In this document: positions 7,468-17,186 of the stretch, one piece after another
How the letters are laid out: every line of letters begins with the position of its first letter
How positions within the stretch are numbered: position 1 is the first letter of the stretch
NCBI RefSeq assembly: GCF_007833795.1
Contig: NZ_CP032702.1
Location: 1,116,001-1,180,000 of the forward strand
Direction: 5' to 3'
Source of the DNA: Candidatus Pantoea soli
GTDB lineage: Bacteria > Pseudomonadota > Gammaproteobacteria > Enterobacterales > Enterobacteriaceae
DNA: 64,000 bases
The notes under the pieces: model-generated
Told to the model about the DNA's origin: nothing
Database searches by the model: none
The model's input: the letters and a program-made list of their open reading frames with translations, nothing else
Made by a program: the position numbers and the translations under genes

Positions 7468-9504
7468 GTGAGTATTTTAGGATATCTGCAAAAGGTTGGC
7501 CGCGCGCTTATGGTGCCGGTGGCAACCCTGCCGGCAGCGGCAATCCTGATGGGGGTAGGTTACTGGATCGATCCTGACAGCTGGGGCGCGGGTAATGCGC
7601 TGGCGGCGCTCTTGATCAAATCCGGCTCCGCCATCATCGATCACATGGCTGTGCTGTTCGCCATTGGTGTGGCTTATGGTATGTCCAAAGACAAAGACGG
7701 TGCGGCGGCGCTGACCGGCTTTGTTGGTTTCCTTGTCGTTACCACGCTTTGCTCGCCGGCTGCGGTTGCCATGATTCAGAAAATCCCGGTAGAGCAGGTG
7801 CCGGCGGCGTTTGGCAAGATCGAAAACCAGTTTGTCGGCATTATGGTTGGGATCCTGTCTGCTGAAATGTATAACCGTTTCAGCCACGTAGAACTGCCTA
7901 AAGCACTCTCCTTCTTCAGCGGACGTCGCCTGGTACCCATCCTTGTTTCCTTCCTGATGATCGTGGTGGCGTTCATTCTGATGTACGTCTGGCCGGTGAT
8001 TTTCGGCGGTCTGGTCAGCTTCGGTGAACATATCCAGAAACTGGGCTCGGTGGGTGCAGGCATCTACGCCTTCTTTAACCGATTGCTGATTCCGGTGGGT
8101 CTGCACCACGCGCTGAACTCCGTTTTCTGGTTTGATGTCGCGGGTATCAACGATATTCCGAAATTCCTCGGTGGCGCGCAGTCTATTGCCAACGGCTCCG
8201 GCATTCCGGGCATCACCGGTCGTTATCAGGCAGGTTTCTTCCCGATCATGATGTTTGGCCTGCCGGGGGCGGCGCTGGCGATTTACCACTGCGCCCGTCC
8301 GGAGAACCGCGTAAAAGTGGGCAGTATTATGCTGGCCGCGGCCTTCGCGGCCTTCTTTACCGGTATTACCGAGCCGCTGGAATTCTCCTTTATGTTTGTG
8401 GCACCGGTACTGTATGTGATTCACGCGGTACTGACCGGTATTTCCGTGTTTATTGCCGCCAGCATGCAGTGGATCGCCGGGTTTGGCTTTAGCGCCGGTC
8501 TGGTGGACATGGTGCTGTCGTCGCGCAACCCGCTCGCCGTGCACTGGTGGATGCTGATTCCGCAGGGGCTGGTCTTCTTTGTGCTCTACTATGTGGTATT
8601 CCGCTTCACCATCCGTAAATTTAACCTGCTGACCCCGGGCCGTGAACTGGCTGCGGGCGATGAAACGGACGGTTATGACGTTAATGTTGATCACAGTGAC
8701 AACGGCGAAAGCCAGACCGAATCGCTGGCGCGTCGCTACATTGGCGCGGTGGGCGGCTCCGAAAACCTGACGGCCATTGATGCCTGCATCACCCGTCTGC
8801 GTCTGAACGTGAAAGACTCTGCACAGGTGAATGAGGGAGTGGCGAAGCGCCTGGGAGCGTCGGGCGTCATTCGTCTGAACAAGCAGAGCGTACAGATTAT
8901 TGTTGGTACCCAGGCGGAGAGCATTGCTTCAGCGATGAAAGCCGTTCTGACAAAAGGACCGGTCGCAGCGGCGGCATCGGCGGCAGCCGCACCGGTCCCG
9001 GCGGCAACGGCGCAGCCTCAGGCGGTGATGAACAGCGGGACTCAGGTGGTGGCAACGTTGCTGGCCCCGGTTTCCGGTGAGGTGGTTGCGCTGGAAAACG
9101 TGCCGGATGAAGCCTTTGCCAGCAAAGCGGTGGGGGAAGGTTTAGCCATTAAACCGACCGGCAGCACCGTGGTTGCGCCGGCTGCGGGCACGGTGGTGAA
9201 GATCTTCAGCACCAACCATGCGTTCTGCCTGGAAACGGAAAACGGCGTCGAGATCGTGGTGCACATGGGCCTTGATACGGTGGCGCTGGAAGGTAAAGGC
9301 TTTACGCGCCTGATTGAAGAGGGCGCGACCGTGACGGCCGGACAACCGGTGCTGGAGATGGATCTGGCGTTTCTCAACGCCAGCGCACGCTCGATGATCA
9401 GCCCGGTCGTCGTTAGCAACAGCGACGATTTCGCCGGCCTTACTCTGCTGGCAGGCGGTTCCGTCGTGGCAGGCGTCACACCGCTGTATGAAGTGAAAAA
9501 CTAA
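7468..9504 (+). CDS. nagE: PTS N-acetylglucosamine transporter, EIICBA
   Basis: 678 aa, somewhat longer than the 648 aa of E. coli. It imports GlcNAc with phosphorylation to GlcNAc-6-P. Domain order is EIIC (about 1-390, around ten membrane segments, with the ITEPLEF signature near 300), EIIB (about 420-490, phosphocysteine Cys440 in DACITRLRL), an Ala/Pro-rich linker (about 498-520), then EIIA (about 530-678, phosphohistidine His599 in EIVVHMGLD). I accept the GTG start at 7468 because GGGGGA lies seven bases upstream. It is divergent from nagBACD and shares its operators. Confidence 0.95.
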   Translation: MSILGYLQKVGRALMVPVATLPAAAILMGVGYWIDPDSWGAGNALAALLIKSGSAIIDHMAVLFAIGVAYGMSKDKDGAAALTGFVGFLVVTTLCSPAAVAMIQKIPVEQVPAAFGKIENQFVGIMVGILSAEMYNRFSHVELPKALSFFSGRRLVPILVSFLMIVVAFILMYVWPVIFGGLVSFGEHIQKLGSVGAGIYAFFNRLLIPVGLHHALNSVFWFDVAGINDIPKFLGGAQSIANGSGIPGITGRYQAGFFPIMMFGLPGAALAIYHCARPENRVKVGSIMLAAAFAAFFTGITEPLEFSFMFVAPVLYVIHAVLTGISVFIAASMQWIAGFGFSAGLVDMVLSSRNPLAVHWWMLIPQGLVFFVLYYVVFRFTIRKFNLLTPGRELAAGDETDGYDVNVDHSDNGESQTESLARRYIGAVGGSENLTAIDACITRLRLNVKDSAQVNEGVAKRLGASGVIRLNKQSVQIIVGTQAESIASAMKAVLTKGPVAAAASAAAAPVPAATAQPQAVMNSGTQVVATLLAPVSGEVVALENVPDEAFASKAVGEGLAIKPTGSTVVAPAAGTVVKIFSTNHAFCLETENGVEIVVHMGLDTVALEGKGFTRLIEEGATVTAGQPVLEMDLAFLNASARSMISPVVVSNSDDFAGLTLLAGGSVVAGVTPLYEVKN

Positions 9505-9521
9505 CGCTGACTGACGCAGCG

Positions 9522-9554
9522 AAAAGGCAGGAAGCGATTCCTGCCTTTTTTGTT
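9522..9554 (+). terminator. Rho-independent terminator of nagE
   Basis: AAAGGCAGGA pairs with TCCTGCCTTT across a short loop, followed by TTTTGTTTT. It starts 18 bases after the nagE stop. Confidence 0.85.
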
Positions 9555-9654
9555 TTAAACCGCCAACAAACGGTTGTTTCCCTTCGGCGCTTTGTGGATC
9601 ATACTCCGTTACTTCGTGGTATTTATCACCCGCTATTGTTTTGAGGATTTTGAG

Positions 9655-11322
9655 ATGAGTGAGGCTGAAGCCCGCCCAACGAACTTTATTCGTCAGATCA
9701 TCGACGAAGATTTGGCGAGCGGTAAGCACAGTACTGTGCATACCCGTTTCCCGCCTGAGCCCAATGGTTATCTGCATATTGGCCATGCGAAATCAATCTG
9801 CCTGAACTTCGGCATCGCACAGGATTATCAGGGCGAGTGCAACCTGCGTTTCGACGACACCAACCCGGTCAAAGAAGACATGGAGTTTGTTGAGTCGATC
9901 AAGAAGGATGTGCAATGGCTGGGCTTTGAGTGGAGCGGCAACATTCGTTACTCCTCAGACTACTTCGACCAACTGTTCAACTATGCGGTGGAGCTGATCA
10001 ACAAAGGGCTGGCGTACGTTGATGAACTCTCGCCTGAGCAGATTCGCGAATATCGCGGCACCCTGACGGCGCCGGGCAAAAACAGCCCCTACCGCGACCG
10101 CAGCGTGGAAGAGAACCTGGCGCTGTTCCAGAAGATGCGCGATGGCGGCTTCGAAGAGGGCAAGGCCTGTCTGCGCGCGAAGATCGATATGGCGTCAAGC
10201 TTTATCGTTATGCGTGACCCGGTGCTGTACCGCATTAAATTTGCCGAGCATCATCAGACCGGCAACAAATGGTGCATCTATCCGATGTATGACTTCACGC
10301 ACTGCATTTCCGATGCGATTGAAGGCATTACCCATTCACTGTGTACGCTGGAGTTCCAGGACAACCGTCGCCTGTACGACTGGGTGCTGGACAACATTTC
10401 CATTCCGGTGCATCCGCGTCAGTACGAGTTCTCGCGCCTGAATCTGGAATATGCCGTGATGTCGAAGCGCAAGCTGACGCAGCTGGTCAGTGAAAAAATC
10501 GTGGAAGGCTGGGATGATCCGCGCATGCTGACGGTTTCCGGCCTGCGTCGTCGCGGCTACACGGCAGCCTCCATCCGTGAATTCTGCCGCCGTATCGGCG
10601 TGACCAAACAGGACAACATCGTGGAGATGGCGTCACTCGAATCCTGTATTCGTGACGATCTCAACGAGAATGCGCCGCGTGCCATGGCGGTGCTGGATCC
10701 GCTGAAAGTGGTGATTGAAAACCTGCCGGCAGGGCATGAAAAGATCATCACAATGCCTAACCATCCGAACAAACCGGAGATGGGCTCGCGCGACGTACCC
10801 TTCAGCCGTGAACTCTGGATCGATCGCGCAGATTTCCGCGAAGAGGCTAACAAGCAGTACAAACGCCTGGTGCTGGGCAAAGAAGTGCGCCTGCGCAACG
10901 CGTATGTCATTCGCGCTGAACGCATTGCAAAAGATGAAGCGGGTAACATCACCTGCATCTATGCCACCTGCGATGTGGAGACCCTGAGCAAAGATCCGGC
11001 TGATGGCCGTAAAGTGAAAGGCGTGATCCACTGGGTGTCCGCCATTCATGCGCTGCCGGCAGAGTTCCGTCTTTACGATCGGCTGTTCAGCGTCCCGAAT
11101 CCGGGGGCGGCAGAGGACTTCCTCACCACCATTAACCCGAATTCGCTGGAGATCAAACAGGGCTTTGTGGAACCCGGCCTGCGTGAAGCCGCGGCGACCG
11201 CGCCGTACCAGTTTGAACGTGAAGGCTACTTCTGTGCCGACAGCGTCTATTCGCAGCCTTCTGCGCTGGTATTTAACCGTACCGTGGGTTTACGTGACAC
11301 CTGGGCAAAAACTGGCGAGTAA
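9655..11322 (+). CDS. glnS: Glutaminyl-tRNA synthetase
   Basis: 555 aa, against 554 in E. coli. It charges tRNA-Gln, four copies of which lie at the start of the window. It is a class I synthetase: HIGH at residues 41-44 (YLHIGHAKS) and the KMSKS-equivalent VMSKRK at about 268-273, then the C-terminal anticodon-binding beta barrels. I start at ATG 9655 ([10 protein letters not shown]), which follows TGAG; the frame is open 27 codons further upstream but that stretch has no family match. It is monocistronic, with a terminator directly downstream. E. coli has chiP after glnS, which is missing here. Confidence 0.97.
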   Translation: MSEAEARPTNFIRQIIDEDLASGKHSTVHTRFPPEPNGYLHIGHAKSICLNFGIAQDYQGECNLRFDDTNPVKEDMEFVESIKKDVQWLGFEWSGNIRYSSDYFDQLFNYAVELINKGLAYVDELSPEQIREYRGTLTAPGKNSPYRDRSVEENLALFQKMRDGGFEEGKACLRAKIDMASSFIVMRDPVLYRIKFAEHHQTGNKWCIYPMYDFTHCISDAIEGITHSLCTLEFQDNRRLYDWVLDNISIPVHPRQYEFSRLNLEYAVMSKRKLTQLVSEKIVEGWDDPRMLTVSGLRRRGYTAASIREFCRRIGVTKQDNIVEMASLESCIRDDLNENAPRAMAVLDPLKVVIENLPAGHEKIITMPNHPNKPEMGSRDVPFSRELWIDRADFREEANKQYKRLVLGKEVRLRNAYVIRAERIAKDEAGNITCIYATCDVETLSKDPADGRKVKGVIHWVSAIHALPAEFRLYDRLFSVPNPGAAEDFLTTINPNSLEIKQGFVEPGLREAAATAPYQFEREGYFCADSVYSQPSALVFNRTVGLRDTWAKTGE

Positions 11323-11356
11323 GCGGCCGGTTGCGTCACACGATATGATCATGTCA

Positions 11357-11378
11357 GGGCGAGCAATCGCCCTTTTTT
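11357..11378 (+). terminator. Rho-independent terminator of glnS
   Basis: GGGCGA-gcaa-TCGCCC followed by TTTTTTATT, 35 bases after the glnS stop. Confidence 0.85.
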
Positions 11379-11559
11379 ATTATCCCGGATTCTCCTGGGC
11401 CAATGCTTTATGCTGTACAACCCCAAATTGCCCCGCCAGCCCGGTGTTACGACTTTTCTGACTTTAATAATTTTAAACCATTTACCCGTGTGAAAAGTTT
11501 TTTTTCAGGTAGGCTATGCGCTCTCGGACGACGCTCTGCGGGTAATTACAGGAAAAAAA

Positions 11560-11955
11560 ATGACAAGTCTCGCTCAGGAAGCCAAACACAGCGTGGTGGT
11601 TTTACATCAGCTTATCGAACGTATTTTTAATCAGGCGCAAGGCAGTGATGACAGCATGGAACTGCTGCTGTCGCATTTTCATCCTGAATTCAAAATGGTC
11701 ACGCCGCAGGGTAAACAACTCGATCTGAATGATACCGAAGTGCTGTTCCGTCAACTGCACGGTCAGCGCGAAGGGATGCGCATCGCCACCAGCGAGCACG
11801 CGATCATCTCCGAACAGCGCGAAGAGGTGACCATTCAGTATCGTGAACTGCAGATGATGAATGGCAATAATCAGAGCCGCATCTCGCTGGCCGTGCTGGA
11901 TTGCAGCACGGCAATTCCCCGCTGGCGCTATCTGCAGGAAACGCTGATCGCCTGA
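11560..11955 (+). CDS. Unassigned 131-aa protein, possibly NTF2/SnoaL-like (DUF4440-type)
   Basis: 131 aa, cytoplasmic by the absence of a signal peptide or membrane segment. I do not recognise a named family with certainty. The pattern of an N-terminal helix rich in hydrophobic residues (VVVLHQLIERIFNQA), then FHPEFKMVTPQG, then alternating strands ending RWRYLQETLI, resembles small alpha+beta-barrel proteins of the NTF2/SnoaL/DUF4440 group. The start follows a clear AGGA Shine-Dalgarno sequence. It stands alone between glnS and fur, each side closed by a terminator. There is no equivalent at this place in E. coli, where chiP follows glnS. Confidence 0.75.
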   Translation: MTSLAQEAKHSVVVLHQLIERIFNQAQGSDDSMELLLSHFHPEFKMVTPQGKQLDLNDTEVLFRQLHGQREGMRIATSEHAIISEQREEVTIQYRELQMMNGNNQSRISLAVLDCSTAIPRWRYLQETLIA

Positions 11956-11964
11956 TCACAGCCA

Positions 11965-11996
11965 TAAAAAAACCGGTGAAAGCACCGGTTTTTTTA
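11965..11996. terminator. Bidirectional terminator between the 131-aa gene and fur
   Basis: AAAACCGGTG-aaag-CACCGGTTTT is a perfect ten-pair stem flanked by an A-run on the left and a T-run on the right, so it can end transcription of both convergent genes. Confidence 0.9.
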
Positions 11997-12014
11997 TACT
12001 GCATAGCACATTTC

Positions 12015-12464
12015 TTATTTGTCGTGGAGCGTGTCGTCTTCGCGGCAGTCTCCCAGCGCACAGTGACCATAAAGGTACAGGCTGTGGTTGCTGAGCTTAA
12101 TCCCGTGGCGGGTAGCGATCTCACGCTGACGCGTTTCGATGGATTCATCGCTGAACTCGATCACTTTGCCGCAGTCCAGGCAGATCAGGTGATCGTGGTG
12201 GTGCTGCTGAGTCAGTTCAAAAACGGATTTACCGCCTTCGAAGTTGTGACGGGTCACGATACCCGCGTCGTCAAACTGGTTGAGTACGCGATAAACCGTC
12301 GCCAGACCAATCTCTTCGCCCATGTCGATCAGGCGCTTGTACAAATCTTCCGCACTGACATGATGGGACTCTGGTCCAGGTCCCTGAAGCACTTCCAGAA
12401 TCTTCAGTCTGGGCAGCGTGACTTTCAGGCCAGCCTTCTTCAATGCGGAGTTGTTGTCAGTCAT
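12015..12464 (-). CDS. fur: Ferric uptake regulator
   Basis: 149 aa, against 148 in E. coli. It is the Fe2+-dependent global repressor of iron uptake. The winged-helix DNA-binding domain covers about 1-82 (GLATVYRVLNQF recognition helix near 53-64). The His-rich metal site HHHDH is at 88-92, the structural zinc pair CLDC is Cys95/Cys98, and a further C-terminal pair is Cys135/Cys140. It lies just downstream of fldA on the same strand, as in E. coli, but 350 bases away with its own promoter. Confidence 0.98.
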   Translation of the reverse strand: MTDNNSALKKAGLKVTLPRLKILEVLQGPGPESHHVSAEDLYKRLIDMGEEIGLATVYRVLNQFDDAGIVTRHNFEGGKSVFELTQQHHHDHLICLDCGKVIEFSDESIETRQREIATRHGIKLSNHSLYLYGHCALGDCREDDTLHDK

Positions 12465-12547
12465 GCGGATAGTGTCCTGTTACTTTGCTGGTTACTTACG
12501 GCGCAAAGGCCTTGAATGTGTGATCAGCGCATTCTCATTTGCGTCTC

Positions 12548-12576
12548 ATTATAGGACTCAGGCAGTGAAATGAAAA
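12548..12576 (-). promoter_or_regulatory. fur promoter with possible Fur box
   Basis: On the minus strand TTTTCA (12571-12576), a 17-base spacer, and a perfect TATAAT (12548-12553), 84 bases upstream of the fur ATG. Directly overlapping and following the -10 is AATGAGACGCAAATGAGAAT, which resembles direct repeats of the Fur box unit and would fit autoregulation. The promoter is well supported; the Fur box is tentative. Confidence 0.55.
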
Positions 12577-12619
12577 CTGACCGAAGCAGGCAATCCCTCA
12601 GGGTTTCAGGTGAGGGTAT

Positions 12620-12647
12620 CACTGACGTCAGTGGGATCGTGACGATC
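12620..12647. repeat. Two adjacent palindromes in the fldA-fur spacer
   Basis: CACTGACGTCAGTG (12620-12633) is a perfect 14-bp palindrome and is followed at once by GATCG-tga-CGATC (12635-12647). Neither is followed by a T-run in either direction, so they are not obvious terminators. They lie 44 bases upstream of the fur -35. Confidence 0.45.
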
Positions 12648-12776
12648 GGCGTTTCATTTCACTCAGCCTCAATCAGATGACAGAGGAATAAGCGGATGAC
12701 CGTTGCGGGTATTCTACAGAATTGCGGGTAAAAGTTAAAAAACCGTAGCTATTATTTTTATAGGAAATTCCATTGT

Positions 12777-12804
12777 CCCAATGTGAGCCAGCGCCCACAT
12801 CGGG
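12777..12804 (-). terminator. Hairpin after fldA, possible terminator
   Basis: On the minus strand CCCGATGTG pairs with CACATTGGG (one G-U pair) across a ten-base loop, 13 bases after the fldA stop. There is no U-run, so any termination would be weak or Rho-assisted. Confidence 0.35.
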
Positions 12805-12816
12805 AGGCAGGGATCA

Positions 12817-13347
12817 TCAGGCTTCAATGATCTCTTTCAGCTGCAGCTCGTCGAAAATCTGCTTCACCCATTTATCGACGCGCGCGTTGGTCAGCTCAGG
12901 CTGACGATCTTCGTCGATCGCCAGACCCAGGAAGTGGTTATCATCGGCCAGGCCTTTGGAAGCCTCAAAATGATAGCCTTCAGTCGGCCAGTGCCCCACA
13001 ATCACCGCACCGTTCGGCTCGATGATGTCACGGATGGTGCCCATCGCGTCACAGAAATATTCGGCGTAGTCTTCCTGATCGCCACAGCCAAACAGCGCCA
13101 CCAGCTTACCGTTGAAATCGATCTCTTCCAGCGTCGGGAAGAAATCATCCCAGTCGCACTGCGCTTCGCCGTAATACCAGGTTGGAATACCCAGCAGCAG
13201 AATATCGAATGCCTCGAGATCTTCTTTGGTGCTCTTGGCAATGTCATGCACTTCGGCGACATCTTTACCCAGTTGTTTCTGGATCATTTTTGCAATGTTT
13301 TCAGTGTTGCCGGTATCGCTGCCGAAGAAAATGCCTACGATTGCCAT
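12817..13347 (-). CDS. fldA: Flavodoxin 1
   Basis: 176 aa, the E. coli FldA length. It is a long-chain flavodoxin, a cytoplasmic FMN electron carrier that serves IspG/IspH, BioB, MetH and radical-SAM activases. The FMN phosphate loop SDTGNTENIA sits at about residues 10-19 after IFFG. The isoalloxazine-binding loops TWYYGE (near 56-61) and FGCGDQEDYAEYFCDAM (near 88-104) are present. GAGG lies upstream of the ATG. The order ybfF-ybfE-fldA-fur on one strand matches E. coli. Confidence 0.97.
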   Translation of the reverse strand: MAIVGIFFGSDTGNTENIAKMIQKQLGKDVAEVHDIAKSTKEDLEAFDILLLGIPTWYYGEAQCDWDDFFPTLEEIDFNGKLVALFGCGDQEDYAEYFCDAMGTIRDIIEPNGAVIVGHWPTEGYHFEASKGLADDNHFLGLAIDEDRQPELTNARVDKWVKQIFDELQLKEIIEA

Positions 13348-13484
13348 GGGTTAAGTAACCTCTTAAATCCTGATTGTGAAAGTAAGTCAGTAAACTGCAC
13401 AGTTATGCGAATGATAGCAGACCGGTGAAAAGCGCGGAACGTATAAAGCGCTGGCGGTGTGTTCCTGCGTGCGGTCTGCGCGCG

Positions 13485-13760
13485 TCACGACAGTTTGAGC
13501 TGGGCCAGCAGCATTTGTTCAATCAATTCGCTGCGGCTGATGTTCTGCTGTTCCGCCAGACTGTTGAGCGCGTCCACCGCTTCGCCGGACATTTTCAGCT
13601 CGACGCGACGAAGCCCGCGCACTTTATCGCGTTTCAGCTGGTTGCGCTTATTGATGCGCAGCTGTTCGTCACGTGACAGCGGACTGGTTTTCGGGCGACC
13701 AGGACGCCGCTCGTCGGCGAAGAGATCGAGCGTGGTACGGTCTGTCTGTTCTTTTGCCAT
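13485..13760 (-). CDS. ybfE: YbfE family protein, ribbon-helix-helix-like
   Basis: 91 aa from ATG 13760 (MAKEQTDRTTLDLFADERRP). E. coli YbfE, a LexA-regulated protein of unknown function, is similar through its whole length. The N-terminal half is strongly basic (RPGRPK, then KRNQLKRDKVRG). The C-terminal part, RRVELKMSGEAVDALNSLAE then ISRSELIEQML, has the strand-helix-helix pattern of Arc/MetJ-type DNA-binding proteins; this is my inference. The frame continues 46 codons upstream without family match, so I reject the longer start. I see no LexA box (CTGT-N8-ACAG) just upstream. Confidence 0.88.
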   Translation of the reverse strand: MAKEQTDRTTLDLFADERRPGRPKTSPLSRDEQLRINKRNQLKRDKVRGLRRVELKMSGEAVDALNSLAEQQNISRSELIEQMLLAQLKLS

Positions 13761-13928
13761 GATTTGTGAAACTGCGTGGGCGCGAACGGCGCAAAGGCGC
13801 TGCGCGATTAATTCATTATTGGCCTGACCGCGGCGAAAAAAGCAGCCGCGGCAAAATTTTAGCGCGACATCATACTCCAGCGCCCCGCGTGACGCCAACC
13901 CTAAACCGCCTGCGACAAGCTTTTGCTT

Positions 13929-14693
13929 TTACAGGTTAAAAAAACGCCGCACGGCGCGTAATACCGCATCCGGTTTTTCTGCGTGCACCCAGTGTCCGGC
14001 ACCGCTGATCACATGCGCGTGCGCCTGCGGAAACTGATGCAGCAGCGCATCGCGATACTGGTTATCCAGATAGGGTGAGTCGCCGCCGCGAATGAACAGC
14101 GCCGGATGCGGTGCGGGCGGCACCGCCTCCCAGCCGGAGATACGGCTATAGTTATCCCACAGCACCGGCACGTTAAAGCGCCATTCGCCTTCAGCAAACG
14201 ACTTCAGGATAAACTGAATGACGCCTTCTTCCGTCACGTATTGCCGCATGACTTCAGCTGCCTCACTGCGACGGGTCAAGCCCGCCGCGCTGACGGCGCG
14301 GATACCGGCGAAAATTTCATCGTGGCGCCGGGTCTGATAATCCACCGGAGCAATGTCAATCATGACCAGCTTGCCAAGGCGATCCGGCGCAATCGCGCTC
14401 AGCGCCATGGCTATTTTGCCGCCCATGGAGTGACCGACGACGTCGGCACGGGCGATGTCGTGCGCATCCAGCGTATCCAGCATGTCCTGAGCCATTGCCG
14501 GATAATCCATTACCGTGCTCCGGGCCGATAAGCCATGATTGCGCACGTCAACCTGCAACGTCGGCCGTGCGTCTCGTACGCCGCGCGCCAGCGCGCCAAG
14601 GTTATCCAGGCTGCCGAACAGGCCGTGAATAAACAGAATCGGGGTGGCATCAGGAGCAGATTGTTCAGTTTGCAGACGGGCATTCAAAATCAT
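13929..14693 (-). CDS. ybfF: Esterase YbfF (alpha/beta hydrolase)
   Basis: 254 aa. It is an alpha/beta hydrolase; E. coli YbfF hydrolyses acyl esters, including palmitoyl- and malonyl-CoA in vitro. The nucleophile elbow GHSMGG gives Ser89, Asp113 lies in MIDIAP, and His234 in GAGHWVHAEK, so the catalytic triad is complete. The oxyanion region is IHGLFGSLDN (about 22-31). It is transcribed leftward with ybfE and fldA and divergent from seqA, with a 246-base control region between. Confidence 0.93.
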   Translation of the reverse strand: MILNARLQTEQSAPDATPILFIHGLFGSLDNLGALARGVRDARPTLQVDVRNHGLSARSTVMDYPAMAQDMLDTLDAHDIARADVVGHSMGGKIAMALSAIAPDRLGKLVMIDIAPVDYQTRRHDEIFAGIRAVSAAGLTRRSEAAEVMRQYVTEEGVIQFILKSFAEGEWRFNVPVLWDNYSRISGWEAVPPAPHPALFIRGGDSPYLDNQYRDALLHQFPQAHAHVISGAGHWVHAEKPDAVLRAVRRFFNL

Positions 14694-14939
14694 GGCTAAA
14701 GTTCTTACGTTTGAGACCTGGGCTTAGGTTATCATGGATTCACCTGTCCCGGTGCAGTGCGTCCGGCATTAGGGCATATTCCGACTTTTGCCCGGAAACG
14801 ATGCCAGCGCTATCGGCTGCCGCGGATTTAACTTTATAATCCTTATGTTAGAGCCAGCTCACATTTTGCCCGGCTTGAGGTTGCTTAAGCCACAGCAGAT
14901 AAGCGGGTTCTGCCATTTGCCAGAATTGTACGGAAAAAG

Positions 14940-15479
14940 ATGAAAACGATTGAAGTTGACGAAGAGCTCTACCGTTATATTGCCAGCCATACGCAGCATA
15001 TTGGTGAAAGCGCCTCAGACATTCTGCGCCGCATGCTCAAATTCAGCGCGGGCCAGAATCCTCCTGCAGCGTCAGCTGCCAGCGCACCGGTCACGCAGGT
15101 GCAGCCTGTGCGCAGCGAAGCGCGTCCGCAGGACCGCGTCCGTGCCGTGCGTGAACTGCTGCTTTCCGATGAATATGCGGAACAGAAGAAAGCGGTAAAT
15201 CGCTTCATGCTGGTGTTGTCAACACTCTATCGTCTTGATCCCGAAGCATTTGCCGAAGCCACTGCTTCACTGCAGGGGCGTACCCGCGTCTATTTCGCGG
15301 GTGATGAGCACACGCTGCTGCAAAATGGCACCCATACTAAGCCGAAGCACGTGCCCGGCACACCGTACTGGGTGATCACGAACACCAATACCGGCCGTAA
15401 ATGCAGCATGGTGGAGCACATCATGTTAGCCATGCAGTTCCCGCAGGAACTGGCAGAGAAAGTTTGCGGTACCATTTAA
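14940..15479 (+). CDS. seqA: Replication initiation negative regulator SeqA
   Basis: 179 aa. It binds hemimethylated GATC sites and sequesters oriC and the dnaA promoter after replication starts. The N-terminal oligomerisation domain ([16 protein letters not shown], about 1-33) is followed by a variable Ala/Pro-rich linker (about 40-65) and the DNA-binding domain ending [15 protein letters not shown], which holds the GATC-reading loop. It is followed 25 bases later by pgm on the same strand, as in E. coli. A TATAAT at 14835-14840 may belong to its promoter. Confidence 0.97.
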   Translation: MKTIEVDEELYRYIASHTQHIGESASDILRRMLKFSAGQNPPAASAASAPVTQVQPVRSEARPQDRVRAVRELLLSDEYAEQKKAVNRFMLVLSTLYRLDPEAFAEATASLQGRTRVYFAGDEHTLLQNGTHTKPKHVPGTPYWVITNTNTGRKCSMVEHIMLAMQFPQELAEKVCGTI

Positions 15480-15504
15480 ACTGAAGCGTCAGGGAGAAGC
15501 GCCA

Positions 15505-17145
15505 ATGGCCAATCACACCCGTGCCGGGCAGCCTGCCCAGCAGAGCGATTTGATTAACGTTGCACAATTAACTTCGCAGTATTACGTTCTGAAGCCGGAT
15601 GCGGCGAACCCGGACCATGCGGTGAAATTTGGCACCTCTGGCCACCGCGGCAGCGCGGGTCGTCACAGCTTCAATGAAGTGCACATCCTGGCGATTGCGC
15701 AGGCGATTGCTGAAGAGCGCAAAAAGAACGGCATCACCGGTCCCTGCTACGTGGGTAAAGACACCCACGCGCTGTCTGAACCGGCCATTCTGTCGGTGCT
15801 GGAAGTGCTGGCGGCCAACGGCGTAGACGTGATTGTTCAGCAGGATAATGGCTATACGCCAACGCCTGCGATCTCTAACGCCATTCTGGAACACAACAAG
15901 CGCGGCGGGGCGCAGGCAGACGGCATCGTCATTACGCCGTCGCACAACCCGCCGGAAGATGGCGGGATCAAATATAACCCGCCAAACGGTGGCCCGGCCG
16001 ATACCAACGTGACCAAAGTGGTCGAAGACCGTGCTAATCAGCTGATCAAAGGTGAGCTGAAAGACGTGAAGCGTCTGTCGCTGGATCAGGCGTGGAAGAG
16101 CGGTCACATCACGGAGCAGGATCTGATTCAGCCCTATGTGGAAGGGCTGGCACAGGTCATCGACTTCCCGGCCATTCAGAAAGCCGGTCTGAAAATCGGT
16201 GTGGATCCGCTTGGCGGCTCCGGTATGGCTTACTGGCAGCGCATTGCAGAGCACTACGAGCTGGACCTGACCATCGTCAACGATGCTATCGACCAGACCT
16301 TCCGCTTTATGCATCTGGATAAAGATGGCGTGGTGCGCATGGACTGCTCCTCAGAGTGCGCCATGGCTGGCCTGCTGGCATACAAAGATAAGTTCGATCT
16401 GGCGTTCGGTAACGACCCGGATTATGACCGTCACGGTATCGTCACGCCTGCTGGCCTGATGAATCCGAACCACTATCTGGCGGTGGCGATTAACTATCTG
16501 TTCCAGCATCGTCCGCAGTGGGGCAACGAGGTGGCCGTTGGCAAAACGCTGGTGTCCAGCGCGATGATTGACCGTGTGGTGAATGACATCGGCCGTAAGC
16601 TGGTCGAAGTGCCGGTGGGCTTCAAATGGTTTGTTGATGGTCTGTTTGACGGCAGCTTTGGCTTCGGCGGCGAAGAGAGTGCAGGTGCTTCTTTCCTGCG
16701 TTTCGATGGCTCAGCCTGGTCGACTGATAAAGACGGTATCATCCTGTGCCTGCTGGCGGCAGAAATCACCGCCGTGACGGGCAAGAACCCGCAGCAGCAT
16801 TACGACGAACTGGCGGCTCGCTTCGGCGCACCAAGCTACAACCGTCTGCAGGCGCCTGCGACTTCGGCGCAGAAAGCCGCGCTGTCAAAACTGTCGCCGG
16901 AAATGGTGAGCGCCGATACGCTGGCAGGTGATCCGATCACCGCGCGTCTGACCGCCGCACCGGGCAACGGCGCGTCTATTGGTGGCCTGAAAGTGATGAC
17001 GGAAAACGGCTGGTTTGCTGCCCGTCCGTCCGGCACCGAAGACGCCTATAAAATCTACTGTGAAAGCTTCCTCGGCGCTGAGCATCGTCAGCAGATCGAG
17101 AAAGAAGCAGTGGAGATTGTCAGCGAAGTGCTGAAAAACGCCTGA
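15505..17145 (+). CDS. pgm: Phosphoglucomutase
   Basis: 546 aa, equal to E. coli Pgm. It interconverts glucose-1-P and glucose-6-P, linking the galactose genes at the right end of the window, glycogen and UDP-glucose synthesis. The active-site phosphoserine is Ser146 in [12 protein letters not shown]. The metal loop [10 protein letters not shown] lies near 304-313, the sugar loop GGEESAGAS near 391-399, and the phosphate loop RPSGTED near 510-516. It is co-directional with seqA and ends at a strong terminator. Confidence 0.97.
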   Translation: MANHTRAGQPAQQSDLINVAQLTSQYYVLKPDAANPDHAVKFGTSGHRGSAGRHSFNEVHILAIAQAIAEERKKNGITGPCYVGKDTHALSEPAILSVLEVLAANGVDVIVQQDNGYTPTPAISNAILEHNKRGGAQADGIVITPSHNPPEDGGIKYNPPNGGPADTNVTKVVEDRANQLIKGELKDVKRLSLDQAWKSGHITEQDLIQPYVEGLAQVIDFPAIQKAGLKIGVDPLGGSGMAYWQRIAEHYELDLTIVNDAIDQTFRFMHLDKDGVVRMDCSSECAMAGLLAYKDKFDLAFGNDPDYDRHGIVTPAGLMNPNHYLAVAINYLFQHRPQWGNEVAVGKTLVSSAMIDRVVNDIGRKLVEVPVGFKWFVDGLFDGSFGFGGEESAGASFLRFDGSAWSTDKDGIILCLLAAEITAVTGKNPQQHYDELAARFGAPSYNRLQAPATSAQKAALSKLSPEMVSADTLAGDPITARLTAAPGNGASIGGLKVMTENGWFAARPSGTEDAYKIYCESFLGAEHRQQIEKEAVEIVSEVLKNA

Positions 17146-17163
17146 CAGGGCAGAGCATCAGAG

Positions 17164-17186
17164 AGGCCGCGCAAGCGGCCTTTTTT
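17164..17186 (+). terminator. Rho-independent terminator of pgm
   Basis: GGCCGC-gcaa-GCGGCC followed by TTTTTT, 19 bases after the pgm stop. Its T-run touches the last codon of the convergent kdpE. Confidence 0.85.

Noticed and set aside
13761..13898. 46-residue N-terminal extension of YbfE, and a LexA box there
   Set aside because: The family starts at MAKEQTDR; I found no CTGT-N8-ACAG motif near the start.
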